A stretch of 64,000 bases of DNA from the NCBI GenBank assembly GCA_041748655.1, contig JBGTCV010000099.1:6470-70469 (forward strand), in the 5' to 3' direction. The translations under genes were made by a program, and so were the position numbers. A model generated the notes under the pieces. That model was not told the DNA's origin. It searched no databases and saw nothing but the letters and a program-made list of their open reading frames with translations. Each line of letters starts with the position of its first letter. Position 1 is the first letter of the stretch. The DNA comes from Leptofilum sp041748655. Lineage in GTDB: Bacteria; Chloroflexota; Anaerolineae; Promineifilales; Promineifilaceae. Positions 1 to 8,338 of this stretch are shown one piece after another.

Positions 1-81
1 CACGACCCGCGCATGGCCGAATTTGCCGGGCGGGTGATTGAACTGCAAGATGGCAAGCTGTTGAATGGAGCAGTTACCTAA
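1..81 (+). CDS. ABC transporter ATP-binding protein, C-terminal end (partial)
   Basis: An open frame runs from the first base of the window to a TAA at 79-81 and encodes the last 26 residues of a protein. They begin HDPRMAEFAGRVIELQDGKL, which matches the H-loop and the D-loop-distal tail of LolD/MacB-type ABC ATPases, where the switch histidine is followed by a phrase like 'A..ADRVIELRDGKI'. The next gene is an FtsX-type permease on the same strand, the usual partner of such ATPases. The Walker motifs lie outside the window, so the assignment rests on the tail and the context. Confidence 0.7.
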   Translation, partial: HDPRMAEFAGRVIELQDGKLLNGAVT

Positions 82-86
82 TTACC

Positions 87-121
87 CAATTACTTAATTG
101 CGTTCTGTAATTAAGTAATTG
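87..121. repeat. AT-rich inverted repeat, AATTAC family (copy 1)
   Basis: A perfect 13-bp inverted repeat (CAATTACTTAATT at 87-99 and its complement at 109-121) with a 9-base loop lies between the ATPase and permease genes. More AATTAC units surround it. Related structures occur at 36351-36393 and 56607-56665, each again between ABC-transporter genes of one operon. It would form an RNA hairpin in the operon transcript. Confidence 0.75.
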
Positions 122-147
122 AGTAATTGCGTAATTTTTTACACGCT

Positions 148-2934
148 ATGGTACTCAAATACGTCCTCAAAAATTTTCAGCGGCGCAAGGTGCGCACGTT
201 GCTCATGGTGCTGTCGCTGCTGGTAAGCACCGGCCTCATCGTGGCCATGAGCGCCACGGTGGAAACAATTCGCCAATCCAATGTGGAACTGATCGCTTCC
301 GGCGTGGGGCGCTACGATCTCACCGTGGCCAAAACCGACATCAGCTCAGAGCCGTTTGTGGAGGTGGATCGGGTCAGCCAGGTGATGCTGGCGGCCGATC
401 CGAACATTACGGCCGTTTACCCCCGTATCCAATCCATCGTCGAAATGTCCGGCAACGGGGAGCAGGCCAACGGCTGGCTCGTCGCCCTGGATTCTAGCGT
501 CGATGATGTGGGTTTCATTGATGTAGTCGAAGGGGAATATGAACTGGGTGGCAACGGAGCGGCCGTTTTGGAAGCCACCGCCAACGCCTTTGGCCTGAAA
601 GTTGGCGACACTATGGATGTTTCCTACAGCTTCCCCCAACCTCGCGAAGAAGGCCGCCCCGAAACAGTGGGCAGCAGCCAGCAGCGCACCACTGCCCGCT
701 TCACCGTCAATGCCATTGTGCGGCAAGATGGCGTGGCCGACGCGGGCGTGCGGGACGGCCTCATCATCGATCTGGCCGATGCCCAGAGCTGGCTGGGGCT
801 GGCGGGTCGCGCCGACCGGATCATTGGCCTGGTCGATTCCCGCCTGTACGAGGCGCGGGATTCTGAAGCCGCTGCCCTCAGCGTGCGCGATGTGGCGTCC
901 AACGTGCAGGCCGCCCTGGGCCAAGATTACCGCTACAGTCTGGATAAAGCCCTCATTTTGGATCAAAGTGCCCAGGCATTTCTGATTTTGCAAGCCCTCA
1001 TCAACACCTACGGCCTGATGGCTCTGGGCGTGGTGGGGCTGCTGGTACACACGCTGGTGATGACCAATGTGCAGGAGCAAAAGCGGGAAATGGCGATTTT
1101 GCGCATTTTGGGCAGCCAGCAGCGCTACCTCTTTACCCTGGTCATTGGCGAAGTGGCCGTCATTGGGCTGATCGGCATTGGGTTCGGCGTCTTTTTGGGG
1201 CAGCTGATTACCATCTACGGCGTTGTGCCGTTTATCACCTTCCAACTTAGCCAATCTGGCCTGGTGGCCCGGCTGCAGCCTGCTGTGAGCATTACGGCCG
1301 TTCTGCCCGCCATCATTTCCGCCACGGTGGTGCTCTTTTTAAGCACCCTCAAACCGGCCCGCGACGCGGCCAACACCAAGGTGATGCACGCCATCAACCC
1401 CGGCGCGGCCGACAATTTGCAGCTGGAAGATTTGGCCGGGCTGCGGGAGCGCAAGCCAAGCGGCCGTATGTTCTTCATCGGCCTCATCCTCATGTTTGTG
1501 GTGTTGATGACCGTGGGGCTGGATGTCGTTTCCTCTCTGGGCAATCCGGCGGCAGAGGCCACCATTATTTTGATGGCTGTCTTAATGATGGTAGTTGGCG
1601 TCGGCTTCATCTTCTTTATTACCACCGTGCCGTTTGAGCGGCTCATTTTGTTCCTCACCGGGCTCATCCTGCCCCGGCTGACCTACTTTGCCAAGCGCAA
1701 CGTGGGGCGCAACCAGGCACGCAATACGCTCATTTCGCTGCTGGTGCTGTTCAGCGGCGTGCTGCCCAGCTTTTTGGCCACCCAAAGCGCCATCAGCAAC
1801 GTCAACCTGGAATCCGATGTGCGGCTGAACGCCGGGGCTCCGGTGGAGATAGCGGTTTTTGGCGGCTTTGGCAGCAGCGCCGACGCATCGCTTAATCGGC
1901 TGAAGCCAAGTTTTATTGAGGATGAGCTGCTGGCCATTCCTGGCATGGAGCAGGCGGTGGGGTTGACGTATGGCTACGGCACCCGCATCAGTGATCCGGT
2001 GGGAATGCGCAGCGGCTCGGTTTCGTTAATTGGGGTAGACGGCCGTCTCAACAACGTCCTCTTCGCCGATCTGATTGAATTTGCTGGCGGTGGCCCGGAA
2101 GCGCTGGACCAGATTTTGGCCGACGACAGCGCCATCGTCATCAGCGAAGGGTTGGCGGCGGGGCTGGCGGTGCCGCTGGGCGGCATTGTGAAAATCACCG
2201 GAGCGGGGCTGGACCACGTAGAAGAGCTGCGCGTGGTGGGCATCGCCCGCACCATTCCCGGCTTTAGCTCCATCAACCGGGTGCGGGCGCAGGGGATGGG
2301 CGGCAGCAGCGTCTTCATCTCCATCGACGCCTTCCGCCGCCTGACCAACGACCCGCTGCTGCCGCTGCCCGCGCCGGATGAGCCGATCCTCGACCGCATT
2401 TTGGCTACCACGGCTGCCGAGGCCGATCCGTTTGCCGTCTCTTCGGAGATGACCAACCGGTTTAGCCTGAAGTACAGCATCTTTACCCAAATTGTGGACG
2501 TGCGGCTGGAGCAGGCGCGCACCAGCCGGGCGCAGGAGCAGGCATTTTTGCTGGTGCTGACGGTGATTAGTTTTACAACGGCCGTTTTCGGCGTCTTTGC
2601 CGTCATTTATGTGACGATTTATGCGCGGCGGCTGGAAATTGGCATGATGAAAGCGATTGGCACGCGCACCCGCGAGCTGACCGGGATGCTCATTGTGGAA
2701 GCAATTGCTATGACGCTGAGCGCGGCCCTGGCGGGCATTACCGCCGGGGCAACGATGGGCTACCTGTTTGCCTACCTGGACAATTTAACGGCACAGCGGC
2801 CCATGCAGTTTGCCATCGACACGACGGTGATGCCCTTTGTGGTGATTATGGTGGTACTGGCCTCTATCTTGGGCGCGGCTTTTTCCGCCCGGCGCATCGT
2901 CAAGAAACGCGCCGTCGAAATTTTAAGAATGTAA
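148..2934 (+). CDS. FtsX-family ABC transporter permease (MacB/LolC-type), large two-domain form
   Basis: This 928-residue membrane protein begins MVLKYVLKNFQRRKVRTLL, a typical FtsX/MacB permease start, followed by a first membrane segment near residues 17-37. A periplasmic/MacB_PCD-like stretch follows to about residue 270, then an FtsX core with 'EMAILRILG' near 320. A second extracellular part and a second FtsX core near residues 795-925 ('EIGMMKAIGTRTRELTGML') complete it. The duplicated core makes it much longer than single-core MacB (~650 aa) and resembles the ~800-950 aa FtsX permeases of monoderm bacteria. I chose ATG 148; an in-frame TTG at 127 lies in the AT-rich repeat and would add seven unlikely residues. 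It sits between an ABC ATPase tail and an HlyD-like lipoprotein, which together suggest a MacAB-like export or lipoprotein/lipid-handling complex. The substrate is unknown. Confidence 0.88.
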   Translation: MVLKYVLKNFQRRKVRTLLMVLSLLVSTGLIVAMSATVETIRQSNVELIASGVGRYDLTVAKTDISSEPFVEVDRVSQVMLAADPNITAVYPRIQSIVEMSGNGEQANGWLVALDSSVDDVGFIDVVEGEYELGGNGAAVLEATANAFGLKVGDTMDVSYSFPQPREEGRPETVGSSQQRTTARFTVNAIVRQDGVADAGVRDGLIIDLADAQSWLGLAGRADRIIGLVDSRLYEARDSEAAALSVRDVASNVQAALGQDYRYSLDKALILDQSAQAFLILQALINTYGLMALGVVGLLVHTLVMTNVQEQKREMAILRILGSQQRYLFTLVIGEVAVIGLIGIGFGVFLGQLITIYGVVPFITFQLSQSGLVARLQPAVSITAVLPAIISATVVLFLSTLKPARDAANTKVMHAINPGAADNLQLEDLAGLRERKPSGRMFFIGLILMFVVLMTVGLDVVSSLGNPAAEATIILMAVLMMVVGVGFIFFITTVPFERLILFLTGLILPRLTYFAKRNVGRNQARNTLISLLVLFSGVLPSFLATQSAISNVNLESDVRLNAGAPVEIAVFGGFGSSADASLNRLKPSFIEDELLAIPGMEQAVGLTYGYGTRISDPVGMRSGSVSLIGVDGRLNNVLFADLIEFAGGGPEALDQILADDSAIVISEGLAAGLAVPLGGIVKITGAGLDHVEELRVVGIARTIPGFSSINRVRAQGMGGSSVFISIDAFRRLTNDPLLPLPAPDEPILDRILATTAAEADPFAVSSEMTNRFSLKYSIFTQIVDVRLEQARTSRAQEQAFLLVLTVISFTTAVFGVFAVIYVTIYARRLEIGMMKAIGTRTRELTGMLIVEAIAMTLSAALAGITAGATMGYLFAYLDNLTAQRPMQFAIDTTVMPFVVIMVVLASILGAAFSARRIVKKRAVEILRM

Positions 2935-2940
2935 AGCTAA

Positions 2941-3003
2941 CCACAAAGCGCGCCAGGAACGCAAAGAAAAAAACTTTGCGCCCTTTGCGTGCTTTGCGGT
3001 TCA
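2941..3003. repeat. Intergenic inverted repeat, CACAAAG/CTTTGCG family
   Basis: Directly after the permease stop lies an imperfect inverted repeat whose arms are built from ACAAAGCGCG..AACGCAAAG and CTTTGCG..CTTTGCGTGCTTTGCGG, joined by an A-rich loop. It fills most of the gap before the adaptor gene. The arms look like a dispersed extragenic palindrome rather than a terminator, because no T-run follows. Confidence 0.65.
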
Positions 3004-3019
3004 TTTAACGGATGATGTT

Positions 3020-4291
3020 ATGAATACGAGGAATTTGTTTGCGATTTTGAGTTTAATTCTACTGCTGCTGGTTTTGGCAGCGTGTGGTGGGCGGCCGGTG
3101 GAAATGGCGGCAACGGCCGTTCCCAACCAATCCACCGAAAGCGACGCCGAACCCACCGCCACCCGCCCCAGCCAATCTGGCGTCACCATTTTGGCCGATG
3201 GCTCCGTGGTGGCGGTGCAGCCAGTGCTGGCGGTGAGCTTTACGACCAGCGGGCGGCTGCTGGAACTGGCCGTGCAGCCAGGCGATGTCGTTGCCGCAGG
3301 AGACCTGCTGGCGACGCTGGATGACGGGGCGTTGGTGGATGCCGTCACCAATGCTGAATTGCAGGTGGCACAGGCAGAATTAAATCTGGCGCAGGCGCAG
3401 ATTGAGTTGAACCGTCTGCTGGGGTGGGAACCGGATGAAACGGCCGTAGCCCTGGCCGAAGCCAATCTGGTGGCGGCGCAAGCGGCACTGGAAAAGGCCC
3501 AAACGTCGGATGCGGCGGCGGGCAACAGCGTCACCTCAGCCAACGTAGGCGTGGCCCAGGCGGAGCGGCAGCTGGCCGATGCCCAAGGAGCATACAACAC
3601 GGCGTTCGATCCGGGCCGCGAGTGGGAGCTGGGCGATCCGTTCCGTAAGCAGTTTTTGGAGAATGAGCGGGAAGCCGCCACGCGCAATGTGCAGTTTGCC
3701 GAAGAAAATCTGCGGGTGGCGCGGGCCAACTACAGCCTGGCGTTTGCTGGTCTGAACAACAATACGGCGCTGAACGCCGAAGCGTCGGTGCTGAGCGCCC
3801 GGCAGGCGCTGGAGCAGGCGCAAAAACCGCCCACAGCCGAACAGATCGAAGCGGCCCAATTGAGCGCATCCCAGGCAGAACTATCTTTGCAACAAAGCCA
3901 GCTGAGCCTGAGCCAGGCGCAGGACGCAGCACAAAACGCCCGGCTGACGGCCCCGACTGCGGGCACGGTGCTCTCTGTGGAGGTGGCTGGGGGGGGGATG
4001 ATTGGGGCAGGATCGCCCATTCTCACCCTGCTGGACACGACGCGGCTGGAGTTCCACACCAGCAATTTGAGCGAGCGGGATTTGGCGCGGATTGCCCCAG
4101 GCCAAACCGTGCGAGTGACGCTGAAGGCGTATCCTAACGACGTGATTGAAGGCAGCGTGGTGCGCATCGGGTCGCAGGCTGCGGGAATGGTGGGGGATGC
4201 GGCCGTTTTCCCGGTCATCATCACCATCAGCAGTGAGGAACTGGACATCCGCCCCGGCATGACGGGCCGGGCAGAGATTGCGGGTGAGTAG
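3020..4291 (+). CDS. HlyD/MacA-like efflux adaptor lipoprotein
   Basis: The 423-residue product starts with a lipoprotein signal: a hydrophobic stretch at residues 8-20 ending in the lipobox LAAC, with lipidated Cys22. A Thr/Ser/Pro-rich linker is followed by a first lipoyl-like half domain (about residues 55-105, 'VQPGDVVAAGDLLATLDDG'). Next is a long Ala/Gln/Glu/Leu-rich coiled coil (about 105-300), then the second lipoyl half ('LTAPTAGTVLSVEVAGGG') and a beta-barrel domain to the C-terminus. This order is that of membrane-fusion proteins (HlyD_D23/MacA). As a lipoprotein it would sit on the outer face of the cytoplasmic membrane and work with the FtsX permease upstream. A terminator hairpin follows at 4332. 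The family call is secure; the substrate is not. Confidence 0.88.
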   Translation: MNTRNLFAILSLILLLLVLAACGGRPVEMAATAVPNQSTESDAEPTATRPSQSGVTILADGSVVAVQPVLAVSFTTSGRLLELAVQPGDVVAAGDLLATLDDGALVDAVTNAELQVAQAELNLAQAQIELNRLLGWEPDETAVALAEANLVAAQAALEKAQTSDAAAGNSVTSANVGVAQAERQLADAQGAYNTAFDPGREWELGDPFRKQFLENEREAATRNVQFAEENLRVARANYSLAFAGLNNNTALNAEASVLSARQALEQAQKPPTAEQIEAAQLSASQAELSLQQSQLSLSQAQDAAQNARLTAPTAGTVLSVEVAGGGMIGAGSPILTLLDTTRLEFHTSNLSERDLARIAPGQTVRVTLKAYPNDVIEGSVVRIGSQAAGMVGDAAVFPVIITISSEELDIRPGMTGRAEIAGE

Positions 4292-4331
4292 GTTTTACCG
4301 CAGAGTTCACGGAGAACGCTGAGTTTTTTGA

Positions 4332-4357
4332 GCCCCTGCCAGTGCAGGGGCTTTTTT
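4332..4357 (+). terminator. Rho-independent terminator after the efflux operon
   Basis: A perfect 8-bp stem GCCCCTGC/GCAGGGGC with a CAGT loop is followed by six T residues. It closes the ABC-FtsX-HlyD operon just before the MntA gene. Confidence 0.85.
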
Positions 4358-4378
4358 ATGCGCTCGATTTTTACGATA

Positions 4379-4407
4379 TTGTCTATCGTCAGCCAATCCG
4401 CTATGAT
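4379..4407 (+). promoter_or_regulatory. Sigma70-type promoter of mntA-hepT, probably leaderless
   Basis: TTGTCT at 4379-4384 and TATGAT at 4402-4407 are 17 bp apart. The ATG of mntA is only seven bases beyond the -10 box, so the transcript would start at or next to the start codon. No clear Shine-Dalgarno precedes that ATG. Confidence 0.5.
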
Positions 4408-4413
4408 GGAACC

Positions 4414-4842
4414 ATGCAAGCGTTAACTGAGGATGCGCAAAAAATGGTGGCAAAAGTCGCGACGTGGTGCAACAACCAGCAGGTGAAGCTTTGCGTGCTG
4501 TTTGGCTCCCAGGCGACGGGTCGCCAGCGGCCAGACAGCGATGTTGATTTGGCTATCTGGCCAACACAGCCCCTTTCTGCCCAAATAAAACTAACCTGGC
4601 TGCGTGACCTGGAAACGCTGCTGGGCAAATCGGTGAGTTTGGCGCTGGTTTCAGCTGATTTGGACCCGGTGCTGGGCTTTGAGATTGTGCGAGACGGCCG
4701 TCTCATTTACGAACAAGAGCCTGAACTATGGTTCAAACATCGAGCCCAGCTGTGGCACGCCTACAATGATAGCTTGCCTTTCCGCCGTGCGGCGCGTGAG
4801 CATCTGAAACAGTTTGCCAGAGAGGTTCAAGATGGCACCTGA
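4414..4842 (+). CDS. mntA: MntA-like nucleotidyltransferase antitoxin (MNT domain)
   Basis: This 142-residue protein carries the minimal nucleotidyltransferase signature GSQATGRQRPDSDVDLAIW, with Gly31-Ser32 and the metal-binding Asp43/Asp45 pair. It overlaps the downstream HEPN gene by 11 bases. In the HepT/MntA family the MNT protein AMPylates a tyrosine of the HEPN RNase toxin and so silences it, and that target tyrosine is present in the partner. I chose ATG 4414; an upstream in-frame GTG at 4342 lies inside the terminator hairpin of the preceding operon. The C-terminal ~50 residues are helical and Arg-rich. The family and pair are clear; neutralising activity is inferred from the family. 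Confidence 0.85.
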   Translation: MQALTEDAQKMVAKVATWCNNQQVKLCVLFGSQATGRQRPDSDVDLAIWPTQPLSAQIKLTWLRDLETLLGKSVSLALVSADLDPVLGFEIVRDGRLIYEQEPELWFKHRAQLWHAYNDSLPFRRAAREHLKQFAREVQDGT

Positions 4843-5236
4843 TGTTTTGCTACGAAAATTAACCTACCTGCGGCAGTTGCTAAATGATCTGTCTCCCTAC
4901 AAGGAAGCCAGCCTTGTCGAAGTAGAAGCTGAACATTACAAATTGGAGCGATTGCTGGAACTTTTAGTGATGGCGGCCAGTGACATTTTGCATCATTTGT
5001 TGGCTGAACGGGGGAAAACGGCCGTTTCCTACAAAAGTGCGTTTCAATTGGCTGCCAAAGAAGGGATGATCCCCCACGACTTGTCAGAGCGCTTACAAGA
5101 TGCCGCCAGTATGCGCAATGTGCTGGTACACCTGTACGAAGAGATTGATTACGAAATCTTGCACCAAAGCATCCCCTCGGCTCTGGAAGATTTCGCACAG
5201 TTTGTCGCCATTTTTACGAATTACCAATCCCCGTAA
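4832..5236 (+). CDS. hepT: HepT-like HEPN-domain toxin (DUF86)
   Basis: The 134-residue all-helical product contains the HEPN motif Rx4HxY as RNVLVHLY, with Arg95, His100 and Tyr102. Arg and His form the RNase site, and Tyr is the residue AMPylated by MntA in characterised pairs. It starts inside the end of mntA (11-base overlap), so the two are translationally coupled. The ATG at 4832 is preferred over an in-frame TTG at 4814. Its stop codon abuts the convergent ychJ-like gene with no gap. A second, divergent HEPN/MNT pair lies at 11929-12565. Confidence 0.85.
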   Translation: MAPDVLLRKLTYLRQLLNDLSPYKEASLVEVEAEHYKLERLLELLVMAASDILHHLLAERGKTAVSYKSAFQLAAKEGMIPHDLSERLQDAASMRNVLVHLYEEIDYEILHQSIPSALEDFAQFVAIFTNYQSP

Positions 5237-5641
5237 CTAATTTTCAGGAAGGGCAGAAACGTAGAACCAACGGCCGTTCCTTAACTCAAACAAACTCTGC
5301 TCCGTAAAAGAAGCATCCTGCCCATCTTGTAGCAGTGTGGCCCGGAAGGTGACGGTAGCTTGCGCCTCGTTGAGCACTGCTTCATCCAGAATTTGCAGTC
5401 CCAGGAATTGGGTGCTCTGGCAAAACGCCTTGAGCGAGCGGCGATGATTCGCCTGCTCTTTGGCTGTGCGCGGCGGGTTAGGCTGTTCCGTTTGGAGGAT
5501 GAAGCGGACGTTGCCCAAAGCGTAGGCGGCGTAGCGGGCGCGCATGAGTTGGGAGGGAGACGGCCGTTTCTTCCCGTCATGTACCGGTTGGCAGCACGTT
5601 TTGTATGGCTGGGCGCTGTGGCAGGGGCATTGTTGGCTCAT
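5237..5641 (-). CDS. ychJ: YchJ-family protein (SEC-C zinc motif plus NTF2-like domain)
   Basis: The 134-residue protein opens with CPCHSAQPYKTCC, a SEC-C-like zinc-binding knuckle (Cys-x-Cys and a C-terminal Cys-Cys). A YchJ/UPF0225 middle domain follows ('LMRARYAAYALGNVRFIL') that adopts an NTF2-like fold. Length and motif order match the YchJ family, whose exact role is unknown. Its ATG overlaps the TGA of a small remnant of a 3-methyladenine glycosylase gene (ATGA), so it was probably once coupled to a tag gene. An ACGGCCGTT copy lies inside it near 5270 and another near 5550. Confidence 0.82.
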   Translation of the reverse strand: MSQQCPCHSAQPYKTCCQPVHDGKKRPSPSQLMRARYAAYALGNVRFILQTEQPNPPRTAKEQANHRRSLKAFCQSTQFLGLQILDEAVLNEAQATVTFRATLLQDGQDASFTEQSLFELRNGRWFYVSALPEN

Positions 5642-5754
5642 CGGCGCAGCTCGGCGTGGCGGAAACAGTCGATCACGTGGTCGTTAATCATCCCTACCGC
5701 CTGCATGAAGGGTAACTTATGCCAATAAGAAACCGTTGATTGTTTTTTCCACAT
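5638..5754 (-). pseudogene. Remnant of a tag-like gene (C-terminal fragment)
   Basis: The minus strand encodes MQAVGMINDHVIDCFRHAEL and ends RR-stop at 5638. This matches the C-terminus of the intact Tag just upstream (MQAVGLCNDHVVDCFRHAEC) in about 16 of 20 positions. The homology covers only 5638-5706; the open frame can be extended to an ATG at 5754, but those residues do not resemble Tag. The stop overlaps the ychJ start as ATGA. It looks like what is left of a second tag copy that once formed an operon with ychJ, or the scar of a tandem duplication. Confidence 0.65.
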
Positions 5755-5775
5755 CCATCCGATTGGAAGCATAAT

Positions 5776-6366
5776 TCACCTGCTGGCCATTGCTTTACAC
5801 TCTGCGTGGCGAAAACAATCTACCACGTGGTCATTACAGAGTCCTACGGCTTGCATATATGCATAGACGATTGTGGGTCCAACAAAGCTGAAGCCGCGTT
5901 GTTTGAGGGCTTTGGAGACGGTGTGGGAAACGGCCGTTTCCGCCGGAACTTCTTCCATAGTGCGCCAGCTGTTTTGAATTGGCTGTCCGTCCACAAAATC
6001 CCACAAAAAGCGGCTAAACGACCCTTCCTTTTCCATGATGTCCAGGTAGCCCTGGGCATTTTTGATGGCCGACTGCACCTTCAAGCGGTTGCGCACAATC
6101 CCCGGATTTTGCAGCAGCTCGGCGATTTTGGCGTCATCATAGTGAGCGATTTTTTCAGGATCGAACTGGTCAAACGCCGCCCAATAATTGTCCCGCTTAC
6201 GCAAAATGGTGATCCAGCTCAACCCCGCCTGCGCCCCATCGAGGATGAGCTTGGCAAACAAAAGCTGATCGTTGTATTCCGGGACGCCCCACTCTTCATC
6301 GTGGTATTGAACATATAAAGGATCATCGCCACACCAGCCACAGCGATTAATTGTTTCAATTGTCAT
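5776..6366 (-). CDS. tag: DNA-3-methyladenine glycosylase I
   Basis: The 196-residue product begins MTIETINRCGWCGDDPLYVQ and has the Tag zinc site: Cys-x2-Cys near residues 9-12, the following 'YHDEEWG' histidine, and a C-terminal 'NDHVVDCFRH' with His and Cys ligands. The HhH-like core includes 'ILRKRDNYWAAFDQFDPEKIA' and the catalytic-pocket Glu/Trp/Tyr context. The enzyme removes 3-methyladenine from alkylated DNA. ATG 6366 is chosen because AGGAG stands eight bases upstream; an earlier TTG would add three residues. A tag-like C-terminal fragment lies downstream at 5638-5706. Confidence 0.93.
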   Translation of the reverse strand: MTIETINRCGWCGDDPLYVQYHDEEWGVPEYNDQLLFAKLILDGAQAGLSWITILRKRDNYWAAFDQFDPEKIAHYDDAKIAELLQNPGIVRNRLKVQSAIKNAQGYLDIMEKEGSFSRFLWDFVDGQPIQNSWRTMEEVPAETAVSHTVSKALKQRGFSFVGPTIVYAYMQAVGLCNDHVVDCFRHAECKAMASR

Positions 6367-6435
6367 CTTTTGCAACTCCTAACCTGGACAAGCCAGAACC
6401 AACAAATGCGAACCGTGTTAAGCGACTGCGCTGCT

Positions 6436-6464
6436 TTGACGCCCTTTTTGATGACTGTTATACT
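6436..6464 (+). promoter_or_regulatory. Promoter of proS
   Basis: TTGACG at 6436-6441 and TATACT at 6459-6464 are separated by exactly 17 bp. The predicted start near 6471 leaves a leader of about 57 bases before the proS ATG. I saw no T-box features in that leader. Confidence 0.65.
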
Positions 6465-6527
6465 TGATCGTTGCCGCCTAATCAAAGAAAGGACAACAGA
6501 AAAACTTACATTTACACAGGAATATTC

Positions 6528-8258
6528 ATGCGTTTATCACAAGCATTTGGCAAAACATTACGAGAAGCCCCGGCAGACGCCGAGATGACCAGCCACCAGC
6601 TGCTGATTCGGGCCAATTTTATACGGCCGTTAGGCGCTGGCATCTACACCTACATGCCCTTTGGCTACCGCGTCCTGCGCAAAATCTGGAACATTCTGGC
6701 CCAGGAGATGGACGCCATCGGCGGGCAGGAGATGTGGATGCCCAACATTCACCCCTCCGCCACCTGGCAGGCCACCGGCCGCTGGGACACGATGGACGTG
6801 CTCATGAAGGTCAAAGCGGGCGGCGGTCGGGAATACGCCCTCAGCGCCACCCATGAAGAAGTCGTGGTCGATCTTGCCCTGCGCGAGATTGAAAGCTACC
6901 GCGACCTGCCCAAGCTGGTCTACCATATCAGCAAAAAGTTCCGCGACGAACCCCGCGCTCGCGGCGGCTTGATGCGGATGCGCGAATTTGTGATGAAGGA
7001 CGCCTACAGCCTGGACACCAGCGAAGATGCCCTGGACGACTTCTATCCCAAAATGATCCAGGCGTACTACAACATCTTTGAGCGTGCCGGGACGCCCGCC
7101 GTGGCCATCAACGCCGACACGGGCGCAATGGGCGGCAAAACGTCCCACGAATTTGTGGTGCCACACGAAGGGGGCGAAGACACCTACATCACCTCCGAAG
7201 ACGGCACCTATTCGGCCAATGTGGAAGCGGCCGAATTTATTCGTGAAGGGGAAAAGCCTGCCGAGCTGGCCTCGCTGACCAAAGTGGCCACACCCAACTG
7301 CAAAACCATCGCCCAGGTTGCCGAGTTCATCGGCGTACCCACCAGCCAGACGCTAAAAGCGGTCTTTTATTGGTGGTCGCCAGCGGTGGGTCGAGAGGCA
7401 GACGGCCGTTTCATTTTCGGCCTGGTGCGCGGCGATTTGGAGGTGAACGAGGTCAAAATGGTCAACGCCCTGGGCGGCGGCGTGCTGCGCCCAGCCACGG
7501 ATGAAGAAATCAAGACGGCTGGGGCCACCCCCGGCTACGCCTCGCCAATTGGCCTGGCCATCGCCCCCGATTTGCAGTCACCCGGCGTGTACGTGCTGGC
7601 CGACTTGTCCATTGAGGCGGGCGGCAACTTTGTGGTGGGCGCCAACGACGACGGCTGTCATTATACTGGGGCCAACTACCCCCGCGACCACGCCATCAGC
7701 CAGATGGCCGACATCGCCCAGGCAGACACGGGCCATAAAGCGCCGAACGGCAGTCGGCTGGTGGCCCGCCGCTGCATCGAGGCGGGGCACTGCTTCAAGC
7801 TGGGCACGCGCTACAGCAAAGCGACCAACGCCACCTATCTGGACGAAAACGGCAAGCCGCAGCTCCTCTTCATGGGCTCCTACGGCATTGGCCTGGACCG
7901 GCTGATGGCCACCGTCGTCGAGCTGCATCACGACGAGTATGGCATCATCTGGCCCGCCAGCGTCGCCCCGTACCAGATTCACCTGATGCACCTGGGCAAA
8001 GGGGACGACGTGCGCGAAGCGGCCGACAAGCTGTACACCGACCTCACCCGCGCTGGCTACGAGGTGCTGTACGACGACCGAGAGGGAAGCGCGGGTGTCA
8101 AGTTCAACGACGCCGACCTGATTGGCGTGCCCTGGCGCGTTGCCGTGGGCGGGCGCGGCCTGAAGGAAGGCAAGGTAGAAGTAAAGCGCCGCAGCGAAAA
8201 AGACAGGATGGATGTGCCGCTGGATGGGCTGCTGGCGTTTTTTGCAGAGAAGATTTAG
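6528..8258 (+). CDS. proS: Prolyl-tRNA synthetase, bacterial type
   Basis: The 576-residue class II synthetase starts MRLSQAFGKTLREAPADAEM. Class II motif 2 is seen as 'FRDEPRARGGLMRMREFVMKDAYSL', and the bacterial-type motif as 'GAMGGKTSHEF'. The editing (INS, YbaK-like) insertion spans about residues 230-400. Motif 3 is 'GSYGIGLDRLM', followed by the anticodon-binding domain to the C-terminus. Length and the INS domain identify the bacterial ProS type, which charges tRNA-Pro and edits mischarged alanine. I use ATG 6528, which has AGGA upstream; the frame stays open to 6471 but those residues are unlike the family. Confidence 0.96.
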   Translation: MRLSQAFGKTLREAPADAEMTSHQLLIRANFIRPLGAGIYTYMPFGYRVLRKIWNILAQEMDAIGGQEMWMPNIHPSATWQATGRWDTMDVLMKVKAGGGREYALSATHEEVVVDLALREIESYRDLPKLVYHISKKFRDEPRARGGLMRMREFVMKDAYSLDTSEDALDDFYPKMIQAYYNIFERAGTPAVAINADTGAMGGKTSHEFVVPHEGGEDTYITSEDGTYSANVEAAEFIREGEKPAELASLTKVATPNCKTIAQVAEFIGVPTSQTLKAVFYWWSPAVGREADGRFIFGLVRGDLEVNEVKMVNALGGGVLRPATDEEIKTAGATPGYASPIGLAIAPDLQSPGVYVLADLSIEAGGNFVVGANDDGCHYTGANYPRDHAISQMADIAQADTGHKAPNGSRLVARRCIEAGHCFKLGTRYSKATNATYLDENGKPQLLFMGSYGIGLDRLMATVVELHHDEYGIIWPASVAPYQIHLMHLGKGDDVREAADKLYTDLTRAGYEVLYDDREGSAGVKFNDADLIGVPWRVAVGGRGLKEGKVEVKRRSEKDRMDVPLDGLLAFFAEKI

Positions 8259-8279
8259 AGATTGGAGACTGGAGATTGG

Positions 8280-8313
8280 AACGGCCGTTTTCCTGGGGGA
8301 AGCGGCCGTTTTT
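8280..8313 (+). terminator. Terminator of proS made of two ACGGCCG units
   Basis: AACGGCCG (8280-8287) pairs with CGGCCGTT (8303-8310), followed by more T residues. The intervening CCTGGGGGAAG loop is identical in a second copy at 8743-8776, and each copy is followed by an extended -10 promoter. The stem is built from the genome-wide ACGGCCGT palindrome. Confidence 0.7.
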
Positions 8314-8321
8314 GCATCCTG

Positions 8322-8332
8322 TATGGTATAAT
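8322..8332 (+). promoter_or_regulatory. Extended -10 promoter of the first small-protein/nucleotidyltransferase cassette
   Basis: TATGGTATAAT with the -10 hexamer at 8327-8332 ends only six bases before the ATG at 8339, which suggests a leaderless transcript. The same TATGGTATAAT string recurs in the second cassette at 8785-8795. Confidence 0.55.
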
Positions 8333-8338
8333 TCACCT

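Noticed and set aside
346..1254. A 302-residue antisense frame under the FtsX permease
   Set aside because: The translation is compositionally odd and without motifs, and the plus-strand permease is unambiguous. Similar antisense frames under proS, groEL, lutB and others were rejected for the same reason.
6465..6527. Possible T-box riboswitch before proS
   Set aside because: The leader is about 57 bases, too short for a T-box, and no specifier stem or T-box sequence was found.
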